Shown here: positions 1 to 7,405 of the stretch, piece by piece
How the letters are laid out: every line of letters begins with the position of its first letter
Numbering within the stretch: position 1 is the first letter of the stretch
Position numbers and translations under genes: made by a program
The notes under the pieces: generated by a model
Seen by the model: only the letters and a program-made list of their open reading frames with translations
The model's database searches: none
Told to the model about the DNA's origin: nothing
Origin: CAZEJS01 sp964512645
GTDB lineage: Bacteria; Actinomycetota; Geothermincolia; Fen-727; Anoxymicrobiaceae
NCBI GenBank assembly: GCA_964512645.1
Contig: CAZEJS010000023.1
Span: 1 to 49,838 of the forward strand
DNA length: 49,838 bases
Reading direction: 5' to 3'

Positions 1-88
1 CGCCGGCCCCGATCTCCGGGCGGCGTTGCGCCCCGCCGCCGGGCACGCGCCGGAGTCCCCTGAATGCGGGCGGGCGGTCGTTTTGCGC

Positions 89-94
89 TACAAT
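89..94 (+). promoter_or_regulatory. -10 box of rnpB
   Basis: A TACAAT hexamer ends 6 nt before the first base of the RNase P P1 helix, the spacing expected for a -10 box. No convincing -35 hexamer is visible 16-18 bp upstream. The 88 bases before it hold no other feature I can support. Confidence 0.5.
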
Positions 95-100
95 GGTCGT

Positions 101-463
101 GGGGACAGTCACACGGGTGGTCGCGGGGCGTAACGCTCCGAGGAAAGTCCGGACTCCACAGGGCAGGGTGCTGGATAACGTCCAGGCGGGGCAACCCGAC
201 GGAAAGCGCCACAGAAAAGAAAAGACCCGCCGCGCAAGCGAAAGGTTAAGCTGAAACGGTAGTGTAAGAGACTACCAGCGGCCAGGCGACTGGCCGGCTT
301 GGCAAGCCCCACCCGGAGCGATGCCGAATAGGAGAGGAGCGGTGGCCCGCCGCGTTCGACTCTCGGGTTGGCAGCTCGAGGCCCGCGGTAACGCGGGCCC
401 CAGATAGATGGCCACCACCGCCGCGAGGCGGCACAGAATCCGGCTTACAGGGTGGCTGTCCCC
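101..463 (+). ncRNA. rnpB: RNase P RNA (catalytic RNA of tRNA 5' processing)
   Basis: This is the ribozyme subunit of RNase P, which cleaves 5' leaders from pre-tRNAs. Conserved bacterial class A landmarks are present in order: GAGGAAAGTCC near 139-150, the ACGGTAGTG...GACTACC helix near 257-275, CCGAATAG near 324-331, AGATAGATGGCC near 403-414 and ACAGAATCCGGCTTACAG near 433-450. The ends are set by the P1 helix, where GGGGACAG (101-108) pairs perfectly with CTGTCCCC (456-463). The length of about 363 nt is normal. The convergent ferredoxin-like gene stops only 3 bases away, so transcription from the two sides meets here. Identity is secure; the exact ends are inferred from P1. Confidence 0.97.
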
Positions 464-465
464 TT

Positions 466-1269
466 TCATTCGATGTCGGTGCGCGCCCCGATCCGCCGCA
501 TCAGCGCGGCCTCCGTGTCCACGTCCGGGTCCAGCCTGATCCTGATGTTGCGCCGGGGACAGGCGTCCGCGCACCGGCCGCAGCCCTTGCAGGAATCGGA
601 GAACACCGGGCCTCCCGCCTCGACCCTGACGGCGCCGAGAAAGCAGGCGCGGGAGCACTTCTCGCACAGGGCGCAGTCGCCCACCGAGCTCATCACCAGG
701 CCCGGCAGGCGGATTATCCTGTCGGAGTACGCCCGGGGTCCGCCGCGCATGTCGGTCCTGAAAGTGCAGCAGCAGTTGCAGCAGAAGCAGATCGCGAGCA
801 TTTTCCGGTAGTCGATGCCCAGCAGTGACGCGTCGAAGGAGGAATGGATGACGCATGGCAGCAGGCCCAGCCGCCTGGCCTTAGCGACGTGCGCGAGGGC
901 GGTATCGACGTCGGCGGCGGCCCCTCTCTCTACGCTGATCCGCGCCGCCGCGTCACCGAGGAAGACGCATCCGATCTCCCGGGGGTAGGTCTCGCAGCGG
1001 GCGGCCGTGCGGCAGAGGCACCCGCTCATGACGAACCTGTGGGAAGCGCGCCGGATAAGGTCCTCGATTATCCGGTAGGGCAGGGGGCTTCCCGGCGGGA
1101 CGTCGACGTTCTCCCCGACAGGGACGTACGTCGCGTCCAGGTTCCTCTCGTTCCAGAGGACCGGTCCGACCGCCCTCCCGACGACCGGCGCGCGGGCCGC
1201 GATCTTGCCCAGCCGGCCCAGCGGCCAGAGCCTCATGGCCGCGCGGAACCTGACGCCGCCTCTTCCCAC
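466..1269 (-). CDS. Cysteine-rich 4Fe-4S dicluster ferredoxin-like protein
   Basis: A 267-residue predicted iron-sulfur protein. Two ferredoxin motifs lie at the C-terminus: C199, C202, C205, C209 and C227, C230, C233, C237, the classic CxxCxxCxxxC(P) arrangement for two [4Fe-4S] clusters. Upstream is a CLCRTAARC segment (C84, C86, C92, with C101), then an unusual CFCCNCCC cluster at 161-168. No membrane segment is visible. The start is a GTG with GGGGAGG 10 nt upstream, and the gene begins 1 bp after the stop of the CDF transporter, so the two are probably cotranscribed. An electron-transfer role is likely. The central cysteine patch could bind a further cluster or metal; the redox partner is unknown. 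Confidence 0.8.
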   Translation of the reverse strand: MGRGGVRFRAAMRLWPLGRLGKIAARAPVVGRAVGPVLWNERNLDATYVPVGENVDVPPGSPLPYRIIEDLIRRASHRFVMSGCLCRTAARCETYPREIGCVFLGDAAARISVERGAAADVDTALAHVAKARRLGLLPCVIHSSFDASLLGIDYRKMLAICFCCNCCCTFRTDMRGGPRAYSDRIIRLPGLVMSSVGDCALCEKCSRACFLGAVRVEAGGPVFSDSCKGCGRCADACPRRNIRIRLDPDVDTEAALMRRIGARTDIE

Positions 1270-1270
1270 T

Positions 1271-2212
1271 TCAGCTTTCCTCCCCGGGAGAAGGCGGCGC
1301 GATGGGGCAGGCCGCCGGGTCCGTCTCCAACTGGATCGTCGGGTGTGAGATGTTGAACTCCTCCTCGAGCATCCGGACCATCTCCCGCATCAGCGGGGAG
1401 CAGTCACTGACCATTCTGTCCCGCACCCGGACGTGCCCGGAGAGCGCGTACACGCCGGAGCCCAGTTCCCACACGTGCAGGTGGTGGACCGCCACGACAC
1501 CCTCTACGGCTTCCATCTTCGCCTGCACTGAAGCGATGTCGAGGTGGCGGGGAACGGACTCGAGCAGTATGTCGGTCGCCTCGACGATGATCTGCCACGC
1601 GGCGTGGAAGATGAAGAGGCTGATGAGGAGCGCTATCACCGGGTCGGCGTAATACCAGTGGGTGGTGACGATGATTATGCCCGCGAACAGCACCCCCAGG
1701 GACACCGCGGCGTCGAGGACCTGGTGCAGAAACGCGCTTCTGATGTTGAGGTCGCGCCTGTGTTCCATCAGGACGAGGGCCACCGCGGAGTTGATCACCA
1801 GGGCGATCCCCGCCACCAGCATCACCGAGTAACCGCTCACCTGCTCGACATGCTGAATCCTCCTGACGGACTCGTACACCAGTATCGCGCCCACCAGGAC
1901 GAGCCCCAGTGCGTTGGCAAGGGCGGTGAGGATCCCCACCCTCCCGAAACCGAACGTGCGGCGCTCGGTGGGGGGGCGCTGCATGACGTACAGGGCGACG
2001 AGGGAAAGCGCGACGGCGAGGATGTCCGCCAGGTTATGGCCGGCGTCGGAGACCAGGGCCAGGCTGTGCGTGAGGAGTCCGATTGTCGCCTCGGCCGCGA
2101 CGAGAGCCGCCCCGAGCGCGATGCCCAGGATCAGCCTTCGCTTCTTCGACCTGAACTCGGCATTCCGATTGTTGTCTTCGCCCAATGCGGTCACCCGGTC
2201 CTGCATGTGCAT
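1271..2212 (-). CDS. Cation diffusion facilitator (CDF) metal exporter
   Basis: A 313-residue CzcD/ZitB-type membrane antiporter that exports divalent metals such as Zn, Co or Cd. It has about six hydrophobic helices and the two family metal-site patterns: SDAGHNLAD in TM2 and FLHQVLD (HxxxD) in TM5. A C-terminal cytoplasmic domain ends with HPTIQLET. The length is typical. The ATG at 2212 lies 8 nt after a TAGAAT -10 box, so the message may be leaderless; the second ATG at 2206 is an alternative. The ferredoxin-like gene follows immediately. The metal substrate cannot be decided from sequence. Confidence 0.9.
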   Translation of the reverse strand: MHMQDRVTALGEDNNRNAEFRSKKRRLILGIALGAALVAAEATIGLLTHSLALVSDAGHNLADILAVALSLVALYVMQRPPTERRTFGFGRVGILTALANALGLVLVGAILVYESVRRIQHVEQVSGYSVMLVAGIALVINSAVALVLMEHRRDLNIRSAFLHQVLDAAVSLGVLFAGIIIVTTHWYYADPVIALLISLFIFHAAWQIIVEATDILLESVPRHLDIASVQAKMEAVEGVVAVHHLHVWELGSGVYALSGHVRVRDRMVSDCSPLMREMVRMLEEEFNISHPTIQLETDPAACPIAPPSPGEES

Positions 2213-2220
2213 TTTCGCTC

Positions 2221-2249
2221 ATTCTATTGATATGTTGTATGAGTTGGAA
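2221..2249 (-). promoter_or_regulatory. Promoter of the CDF transporter
   Basis: On the minus strand TTCCAA (2249-2244), a 17-bp spacer and TAGAAT (2226-2221) precede the ATG at 2212 by only 8 nt, suggesting transcription starts at or next to the start codon. Confidence 0.5.
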
Positions 2250-2328
2250 GGAGATGCCGGCCCCCGGAGCGCCGGCCGGATCACATCGCGCGCTTCGGTT
2301 GGCCGCGCGACGACACGGAGGTGGCAGA

Positions 2329-2706
2329 ATGGACCCGAGGTTCAAGCACGTCCCCTACTCCGATGTGGAAGCCGTCGAGTTCGGCGACGAAGCCCCCGGG
2401 GTCAGCATCAGGAGGCTGATCGACGAGGAGAACGACGGGGCGCCCTTCTATAACCTCAGGATGATAGAGATCGAGCCGGGTGGGCACACCCCCGAGCACG
2501 CCCACCCCAACGAGCACGAGAACTTCGTGCTGGAGGGGAGGGGCGAGGTTATGCACGACGGCAGGTGGCACCCGCTGGCCCCCGGCGACGTGGTCTTCAT
2601 CCCCCCGGGCGACACCCACCAGTACAGGAACGTCTCCGGTTCCACGTTCCGGTTCCTCTGCGGCGTTCCCGCCGTGCGGATGCTGGGCGGGGGCTCGAAC
2701 GCTTAA
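2329..2706 (+). CDS. Single-domain cupin protein
   Basis: A small 125-residue cupin. The metal-binding histidines are visible in HTPEHAHPNEHENFVLEG (motif 1, with the conserved Glu) and GDTHQY (motif 2), separated by the usual PGD turn, so it probably binds a divalent metal in a beta-barrel. Such proteins range from isomerases and dioxygenases to sugar binders, and nothing here narrows the substrate. The start is the ATG at 2329 with GGAGG 7 nt upstream; longer upstream extensions lack a ribosome site. Its TAA overlaps the stop codon of the convergent flavodoxin gene (shared bases 2703-2706). Confidence 0.85.
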   Translation: MDPRFKHVPYSDVEAVEFGDEAPGVSIRRLIDEENDGAPFYNLRMIEIEPGGHTPEHAHPNEHENFVLEGRGEVMHDGRWHPLAPGDVVFIPPGDTHQYRNVSGSTFRFLCGVPAVRMLGGGSNA

Positions 2707-3176
2707 TCAGCCGAACCGGCCAGCCGGCGGCCGAACGCCTCGCACTTCTCGACGTCCTCCCTGCCGGCTATCGGACCGGTCCAGAGACTGAGCGGCGCCC
2801 CGGCCTTCACCGCGGGGCCGCCGGAAACGACCTCGGCGCCGAGTTCGCCCAGCTTCGCCTCCAGCGCCGCGACGATCCTGTCGCCGCCGTAGAGCGCCAT
2901 GACGCTGTAGGCCCCGGCGCGCTTGCCTTTCAGGCCCGAGGGCGCCAGCGACTTCAGCAGCCTGGCCACGGCCTTCGCGGGCGCCTGGTAGAGAGTGTTT
3001 CCGTACGTCGGGCTGCCCGCGACGAAGATGTCGAATTCCGCCACGTCGGCCGGGGCGATTTTGTCCGCCTGCTTGATAGTCACTTCCACGCCCGCGCCCT
3101 CCAGGCCCCTGGCGATGTCGTTGGCGGATTCCAGGGTGTGCCCGGTCCTGCTGTAATATGCTATTAGCGCCTTCAT
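2703..3176 (-). CDS. Flavodoxin / flavodoxin-like protein
   Basis: A 157-residue flavodoxin fold protein. The N-terminus MKALIAYYSRTGHT carries the FMN phosphate-binding loop (SRTGHT), and GSPTYGNTLY and ALYGGD lie at the positions of the flavin-contact loops. It probably shuttles low-potential electrons or acts as an FMN reductase. Two ATGs occur in tandem; 3176 is preferred because GAGAGGGGG lies 6 nt before it but directly touches the ATG at 3182. The ribosome site overlaps the end of the upstream hydrolase gene, which stops at 3179, so the two are translationally close. It fits the other redox genes of the window. Confidence 0.85.
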   Translation of the reverse strand: MKALIAYYSRTGHTLESANDIARGLEGAGVEVTIKQADKIAPADVAEFDIFVAGSPTYGNTLYQAPAKAVARLLKSLAPSGLKGKRAGAYSVMALYGGDRIVAALEAKLGELGAEVVSGGPAVKAGAPLSLWTGPIAGREDVEKCEAFGRRLAGSAD

Positions 3177-3178
3177 CT

Positions 3179-3958
3179 TCATCCCCCTCTCCCGAGAGAC
3201 GCCTGTTGCGCGTCCTCGATCCATCTCGCGAACCGGCGGCCGTAAGCGGGCCCCGCCACCACGGCGACGTCGTTGTGCCCCGCGCCCTCAACGGCGTACA
3301 TTTCCCTGGGCCCGCGAACCGCCCGGTACAGCTCCAGGCCCTCGGAGAACGGTATCAGCGCGTCCTGATCGCCGTGAATGACCAGCACCCCGCAGCTTAC
3401 CTCGGGGAGCTTCCTGATCGACTCGTAGGCGTCGTCCGGGCCCATGATGCCACGCGCGAACGGAAAAAGGTTGCGCGCGACGCTGGACAGCGACGTGAAC
3501 GTGGACTCCAGCACGAGACCCGCGAGCTCTCTTCCCCGGGCTATCTCGCAGGCGACGCCGCCGCCCAGGGACTTGCCGAAGACGAACGTCATACGGCCCG
3601 GCACGCCTTCGCCCTCCAGCCAGGAGAGCGCCGCCCGGCCGTCCATGTAAAGGCCCTCCTCGGACGGCTCACCCCCGCTTTTCCCGTACCCCCGGTAATC
3701 GATGAGGAGCAGCCGCGCGCCGGTGGCGGCCAGGTCCTCGCGCACCAGGGACCAGGAGTAGACCTCCTGGGCGTTGCCGTGGAGGAACAGCACGGCGGGC
3801 GACTCCGCCGGCCCGTCCCACCACAGGCCGTGGATCGGAGTTCCGTCCCCGGATTCCATCCACACCTCGCTCGCACCCGCGGGAGTCCAGGGTGGAGGGG
3901 GCATGTCCGGCGGTATCCTGTCCGGGTAGTACAGGAATCTCTCGAACGGCTCGCTCAC
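3179..3958 (-). CDS. Alpha/beta hydrolase (BEM46/ABHD13-like)
   Basis: A serine hydrolase of about 259 residues. The oxyanion loop FLHGNAQ, the nucleophile elbow GKSLGGG, the acid in HGDQDALIP and the histidine in GAGHND form a complete catalytic triad. Closest in style to the BEM46/ABHD13-17 group of cytoplasmic or membrane-associated esterases. I start it at the GTG at 3958, which has GGGGAGG 4 nt upstream; an ATG at 4012 would add 18 residues but lies across the promoter of the divergent sigma-factor gene. The flavodoxin gene follows directly. Substrate unknown. Confidence 0.8.
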   Translation of the reverse strand: MSEPFERFLYYPDRIPPDMPPPPWTPAGASEVWMESGDGTPIHGLWWDGPAESPAVLFLHGNAQEVYSWSLVREDLAATGARLLLIDYRGYGKSGGEPSEEGLYMDGRAALSWLEGEGVPGRMTFVFGKSLGGGVACEIARGRELAGLVLESTFTSLSSVARNLFPFARGIMGPDDAYESIRKLPEVSCGVLVIHGDQDALIPFSEGLELYRAVRGPREMYAVEGAGHNDVAVVAGPAYGRRFARWIEDAQQASLGRGG

Positions 3959-3993
3959 AACGCCTCCCCGGCCGTCGTTCCGGTCCGGCAATA

Positions 3994-3999
3994 TATAAT
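3994..3999 (+). promoter_or_regulatory. -10 box upstream of ECF sigma gene
   Basis: A perfect TATAAT stands out in an AT-rich patch 48 bp before the sigma-factor ATG. No good -35 box is visible. The patch could also serve the divergent hydrolase. Confidence 0.4.
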
Positions 4000-4047
4000 C
4001 ATAAGGTGGCAAGAGTTCGGAAGCGCGCAGACCCCCCGGGGGATTTG

Positions 4048-4683
4048 ATGGCCCGCGAGCGTATACAACCGAGGAAGGGAGCGGCGAAGCTCCGCGTGAT
4101 CGACGGCCAGGCGGGGGTTTCCGGCGCCCTGGTGAGGGACGCCGTCGGGGACCCGAGGGCCCTGGAGCAGATCTGCGACCGGTACATGCCGAAGATTTAC
4201 AACTTCATCCTGAAGCGGGTCTGCAACGTGCAGGATGCCGAGGACCTGACGTCGGCGGTGTTCGAGAAGGTCGTTGCCAACCTGGAGACGTTCGACGAGG
4301 CCAGGGCGTCGTTCACGACCTGGATATACAGGATCGCGACCAACACGGTGACGGACTTCTACCGCAGCAGGGCCAGGCGCAAGGAGGTCCCGCTGGAGGA
4401 CGCCGCCGGTGGCGAGCCGGCGGAGGAGCGCGACGACCTCGACCGGGCGGGCCTGTACATGGTCCTGAAGGAGATGCTCGGCAGGCTGGCGCCCAAGTAC
4501 CAGGAGGCCCTCATGCTCAGGTATCTTGCGGGGATGCGGGTGCAGGAAGTGGCCCTCACGCTCGGGATCACCGAGAGCGCCGCCTCGAAGAGGATACTCA
4601 GAGGGCTGGACGAGCTGAGAAAGATGGCGGCGGGCGGCCCGCTGGACGAATTCGCCGGATGGAGCGACCGGGACGGGACATGA
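4048..4683 (+). CDS. ECF-type RNA polymerase sigma factor
   Basis: A 211-residue sigma-70 family protein of the extracytoplasmic function type. Region 2 is seen in RYMPKIYNFILKRV, DAEDLTSAVFEKV and TWIYRIATNTVTDFYR; region 4 in LAPKYQEALMLRYLAGM and VALTLGITESAASKRILRGL (helix-turn-helix). There is no region 1.1 or 3. The ATG at 4048 has GGGGGA 4 nt upstream. Its TGA overlaps the ATG of the FecR-like gene as ATGA, so the pair is coupled, which marks the next product as the likely anti-sigma regulator. The controlled genes are unknown, though the neighbouring envelope genes are candidates. Confidence 0.92.
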   Translation: MARERIQPRKGAAKLRVIDGQAGVSGALVRDAVGDPRALEQICDRYMPKIYNFILKRVCNVQDAEDLTSAVFEKVVANLETFDEARASFTTWIYRIATNTVTDFYRSRARRKEVPLEDAAGGEPAEERDDLDRAGLYMVLKEMLGRLAPKYQEALMLRYLAGMRVQEVALTLGITESAASKRILRGLDELRKMAAGGPLDEFAGWSDRDGT

Positions 4684-6227
4684 ACTCGGGAAAGAAGCTC
4701 AACAGGAGAATAAGGATCGACGAAAGGTTCGACGAGAACGAACCGATGGCGGCGGCCATGAAGCGCCTGCTGCCCCCTGACTCCGCGATGGATCCCGCCG
4801 CGCGCGAACGGTTGATGGGACACCTGTTGTCCATGCAGCGTTCCGGGAGTTCGAGGAAGGGCGACCGGGCGCGGCCGTCGCCGGCGGTCCGGCGCGCGCT
4901 CGTTCCCGCGCTAGCGCTCGTGCTGGCGGCGGCCGTCCTGGCCGCGGTGCTGGTCCCGGTGTTCACCGGCGGGAGTTCGAAGCCCGAGCCGGTATCTTCG
5001 GCACGGGCCAGGTTCCTCGACCTGTCCGGTGACGTTCAGGTGAAGACGCCTGGGAGAGCGTGGGCCGCGGCGAAGGCTGCCGACCGGATAGCCGGCGGGT
5101 GGATCGTGCGGACCGGCGTCGACTCCACGGCGTCGGTGCGTTTTCCCGACGGGAGCATCGCGCGCATCACCGACGAATCGCAGGCGGAGATGTCGAGAAT
5201 CGGCGCCCGCGAGGTGGCGATCCGGCACGCGAGCGGCGGCACTTACCACAGGGTACACAAGGGAACCCGCTACACCGTGGTAAACAGCGGCGTTACGTCT
5301 TCCGCGCTGGGCACGGCGTTCAACGTCGAGAACAGGGTGCCCGGGCGGCTGGAGATCCTCACGGTAGAGAGCGCTGTGGAGGTGGCGATCGGAGAGCACC
5401 GGCCTATCAAGGTGTCGCAGGGCGAGGTCATGACCGTCACCCTCTCGGCCGATAAGAAGGCGGACAAGCAGCCGGTCTCCCGCGAGCGCCTCCAGGACTC
5501 GCGGCTGGTGGCCAGCGTTGAACAGGACGCCAGGGCGGGCTACTCCACGGGCATCTACCAGAACGCCGGGGTTCCGGTAGTACCGTCGCAGGAGTCCGCT
5601 CAGAGCGCGCCTGCCGTGGTGCCTTCCATACAGATGAACGCCAGCCTGGCCGACCTCGTGGTCAACCTGGACTGGTCCGTGAACGTGCGGGGCGCTTACG
5701 AAAGCCTCGTCCTGTTGAGGTCGGAGGGGGAGGAGCCGGTTTACCCGGACTGCGAGGTCGCGCGTTACGCCGACGCCTCGATATCCTCGGCCACGGATAA
5801 CAGCGTGCGGCGGGGACACGTTTACCAGTACAGGATCGCCGCGGTGCCGAGGGAATCCGGCGAGGTGTTGTACAGCAACACCGTCGTAGTGGAAGTCCCG
5901 CTCCCGGACCGACCGCCCGCGCCGGCGTCGGTTTCGTTGTCGGTGGAGACCGTGGGTGGAGCGGTGGACCTGGAGTGGAGCGTGACGGGCGTGGAGAGGC
6001 CCGGGGGGTTCGTGCTCGAGCGGGTGGTGGAGAAGGCCCCTCCCGGTTCGGCCACTCCGGCGGGCAGCGCCAGCATGAGGCGGTTTCAATCGAACGACGT
6101 CTTCTACTCCTGCGTCGATGACGCGGTGGCCTCGGGGCATGTGTACCGTTACAGGGTGGGCCTGGTGGTGGACGGGGCGGTCATGGTCTACTCCGGTTGG
6201 AAGACGGCGGCGCTGCCGTCGAAATAG
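4680..6227 (+). CDS. Membrane-anchored FecR-domain protein with fibronectin-like repeats; putative anti-sigma factor
   Basis: A 515-residue protein. Residues 1-71 form a basic cytoplasmic tail, 72-94 a single membrane helix, and about 108-255 a FecR-type extracytoplasmic domain (LSGDVQVKTPG, WIVRTGVDSTASVRFPDGS, TAFNVE, VSQGEVMTV). Two fibronectin III-like beta-sandwich regions follow (about 310-400 and 415-510; VNLDWSVN, VDLEWSV, YRYRVGLVV). The ATG overlaps the TGA of the ECF sigma gene, so the tail probably binds that sigma factor and the outer part senses a wall or surface signal. The tail lacks the zf-HC2 motif, so anti-sigma function is inferred from context. Confidence 0.75.
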   Translation: MNSGKKLNRRIRIDERFDENEPMAAAMKRLLPPDSAMDPAARERLMGHLLSMQRSGSSRKGDRARPSPAVRRALVPALALVLAAAVLAAVLVPVFTGGSSKPEPVSSARARFLDLSGDVQVKTPGRAWAAAKAADRIAGGWIVRTGVDSTASVRFPDGSIARITDESQAEMSRIGAREVAIRHASGGTYHRVHKGTRYTVVNSGVTSSALGTAFNVENRVPGRLEILTVESAVEVAIGEHRPIKVSQGEVMTVTLSADKKADKQPVSRERLQDSRLVASVEQDARAGYSTGIYQNAGVPVVPSQESAQSAPAVVPSIQMNASLADLVVNLDWSVNVRGAYESLVLLRSEGEEPVYPDCEVARYADASISSATDNSVRRGHVYQYRIAAVPRESGEVLYSNTVVVEVPLPDRPPAPASVSLSVETVGGAVDLEWSVTGVERPGGFVLERVVEKAPPGSATPAGSASMRRFQSNDVFYSCVDDAVASGHVYRYRVGLVVDGAVMVYSGWKTAALPSK

Positions 6228-6233
6228 CCTCTC

Positions 6234-6264
6234 ACCGGGATCCGGCCGGGGGTACCGGCCCGGT
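6234..6264. terminator. Possible bidirectional terminator between convergent genes
   Basis: An imperfect GC-rich inverted repeat (ACCGGG at 6234-6239 pairing with CCCGGT at 6259-6264, with inner CCGG arms) lies between the FecR-like gene and the convergent zinc-ribbon gene and is followed by ATGTTTTTA on the plus strand. Confidence 0.4.
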
Positions 6265-7235
6265 CATGTTTTTACCAGCCACTGCCCGTTCTGCTTGATG
6301 ATCTCAATCGTAGGGTGGACCCGGTTCAGCTCGAACGGCTTGGTCATGTTGAGCACCGAGAGGTTCTCCTTGTTCCCCTTCTCGTCCTGAAGCTCGATGT
6401 CCATCCTGGTGATCTGGACGGTCGCGCTGGTATCGGTGATCTTGACCGTCTTGGTGTCGAAGCCCTTGAGGGTGATGACGCCGTATTTCTCGTAACCCTT
6501 GAGCAGAGTGGCGAGGTCCTGCGCGAGCTGGCTCCCCGGGGCCGCGACCGTGTTGAGCCTTGCAGTGTCGCCGGACACGACCTGGGTTACGTAGCTCCGC
6601 AGTGCCTCGACGGGGGCCCGGCCCGGCCCGCTTTTCCTGATGACGCCGAAGTACAGCGCCAGCCCGACGCCCGCAACGAGGATCACGATGCCCACGATCA
6701 TCATGGTGATGTTCCACCAGCTGCTGTAGCGCCACGACCTGGCCCATACGACGCGTTCGTCCGAGGCGGCGGGAGGCGCGGTCTCGGTGATGTTCAGCCC
6801 GAACGGGTCGTCCGCGGTCTGCACGCCCGCGCCGGCTACTGATGTGCCCTCGGGTCCCTTGTAGCCGCCGGTAAGGTCGTTCTCCGGCACGTACTGGTCC
6901 GGGACGATATGCGCGCCCGGAGGCACGGACTGGTCGGCAAGGGCGGCGACGCCGCCCGCGGGCGAGGGGGCACGGGAGGGCCCGGTATCGGCCGGTGTGT
7001 CATCTTCGAGAACGACCGACTCCTCGGCGAGGGCGATGAAATCCTCTTCGAGCTTCGCCAGCGGGGGGTCGGGCAGCGACTGGTGCTGTTCGGGCTGCCC
7101 GGGGGACGGCTGTCCGGCCCCCTGTGGCGCATTCGGCGCCACGGCGTCCGCGGCCGGCTTCGAAACAGGCCCTCCGCACCTTGGGCAGGCGAGCGCGCCC
7201 GGCGATATCTCCTCTCCGCAGAACTCACATCTCAT
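6264..7235 (-). CDS. Zinc-ribbon membrane protein with extracytoplasmic NTF2/DUF4878-like domain
   Basis: A 323-residue protein. The N-terminus has a four-cysteine zinc ribbon (CEFCG...CPRCG), then a long proline- and acid-rich linker (about 30-165), one membrane helix (WWNITMMIVGIVILVAGVGL) and an extracellular domain of about 110 residues with the pattern VEALRSYVTQVVSGDTARLN...NGQWLVKT. The tail resembles NTF2-like DUF4878 lipoprotein domains. The start is the ATG at 7235, with GGAGG 9 nt upstream; the TTG two codons earlier is too close to that site. Function unknown; the topology suggests linking a cytoplasmic zinc module to an outer domain. Confidence 0.75.
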   Translation of the reverse strand: MRCEFCGEEISPGALACPRCGGPVSKPAADAVAPNAPQGAGQPSPGQPEQHQSLPDPPLAKLEEDFIALAEESVVLEDDTPADTGPSRAPSPAGGVAALADQSVPPGAHIVPDQYVPENDLTGGYKGPEGTSVAGAGVQTADDPFGLNITETAPPAASDERVVWARSWRYSSWWNITMMIVGIVILVAGVGLALYFGVIRKSGPGRAPVEALRSYVTQVVSGDTARLNTVAAPGSQLAQDLATLLKGYEKYGVITLKGFDTKTVKITDTSATVQITRMDIELQDEKGNKENLSVLNMTKPFELNRVHPTIEIIKQNGQWLVKT

Positions 7236-7268
7236 TCTCAAGCGCCTCCGTCGCGGTTATCGCAGTAG

Positions 7269-7274
7269 ATTATA
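7269..7274 (-). promoter_or_regulatory. -10 box of the zinc-ribbon gene
   Basis: A perfect minus-strand TATAAT lies 33 bp upstream of the ATG at 7235, with the GGAGG ribosome site in between. No clear -35 hexamer is visible. Confidence 0.45.
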
Positions 7275-7405
7275 ACAACACGGTGCGCCGGGCCGTGCAA
7301 TCCCCCGGTCCGGCCGGGTTGCAGAGGCGGTGGGAACCTCTCCGCCGCTCGCGCGAACGCCCACTCGGCGGCAGGGGCCGCCTGCCGGCGTTGCCCGTGC
7401 CGCAT

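Noticed and set aside
272..856. Protein-coding frame over rnpB and the ferredoxin gene
   Set aside because: It is a shadow frame rich in Arg, Gly and Pro, without a ribosome site, and conflicts with clear RNA and ferredoxin evidence.
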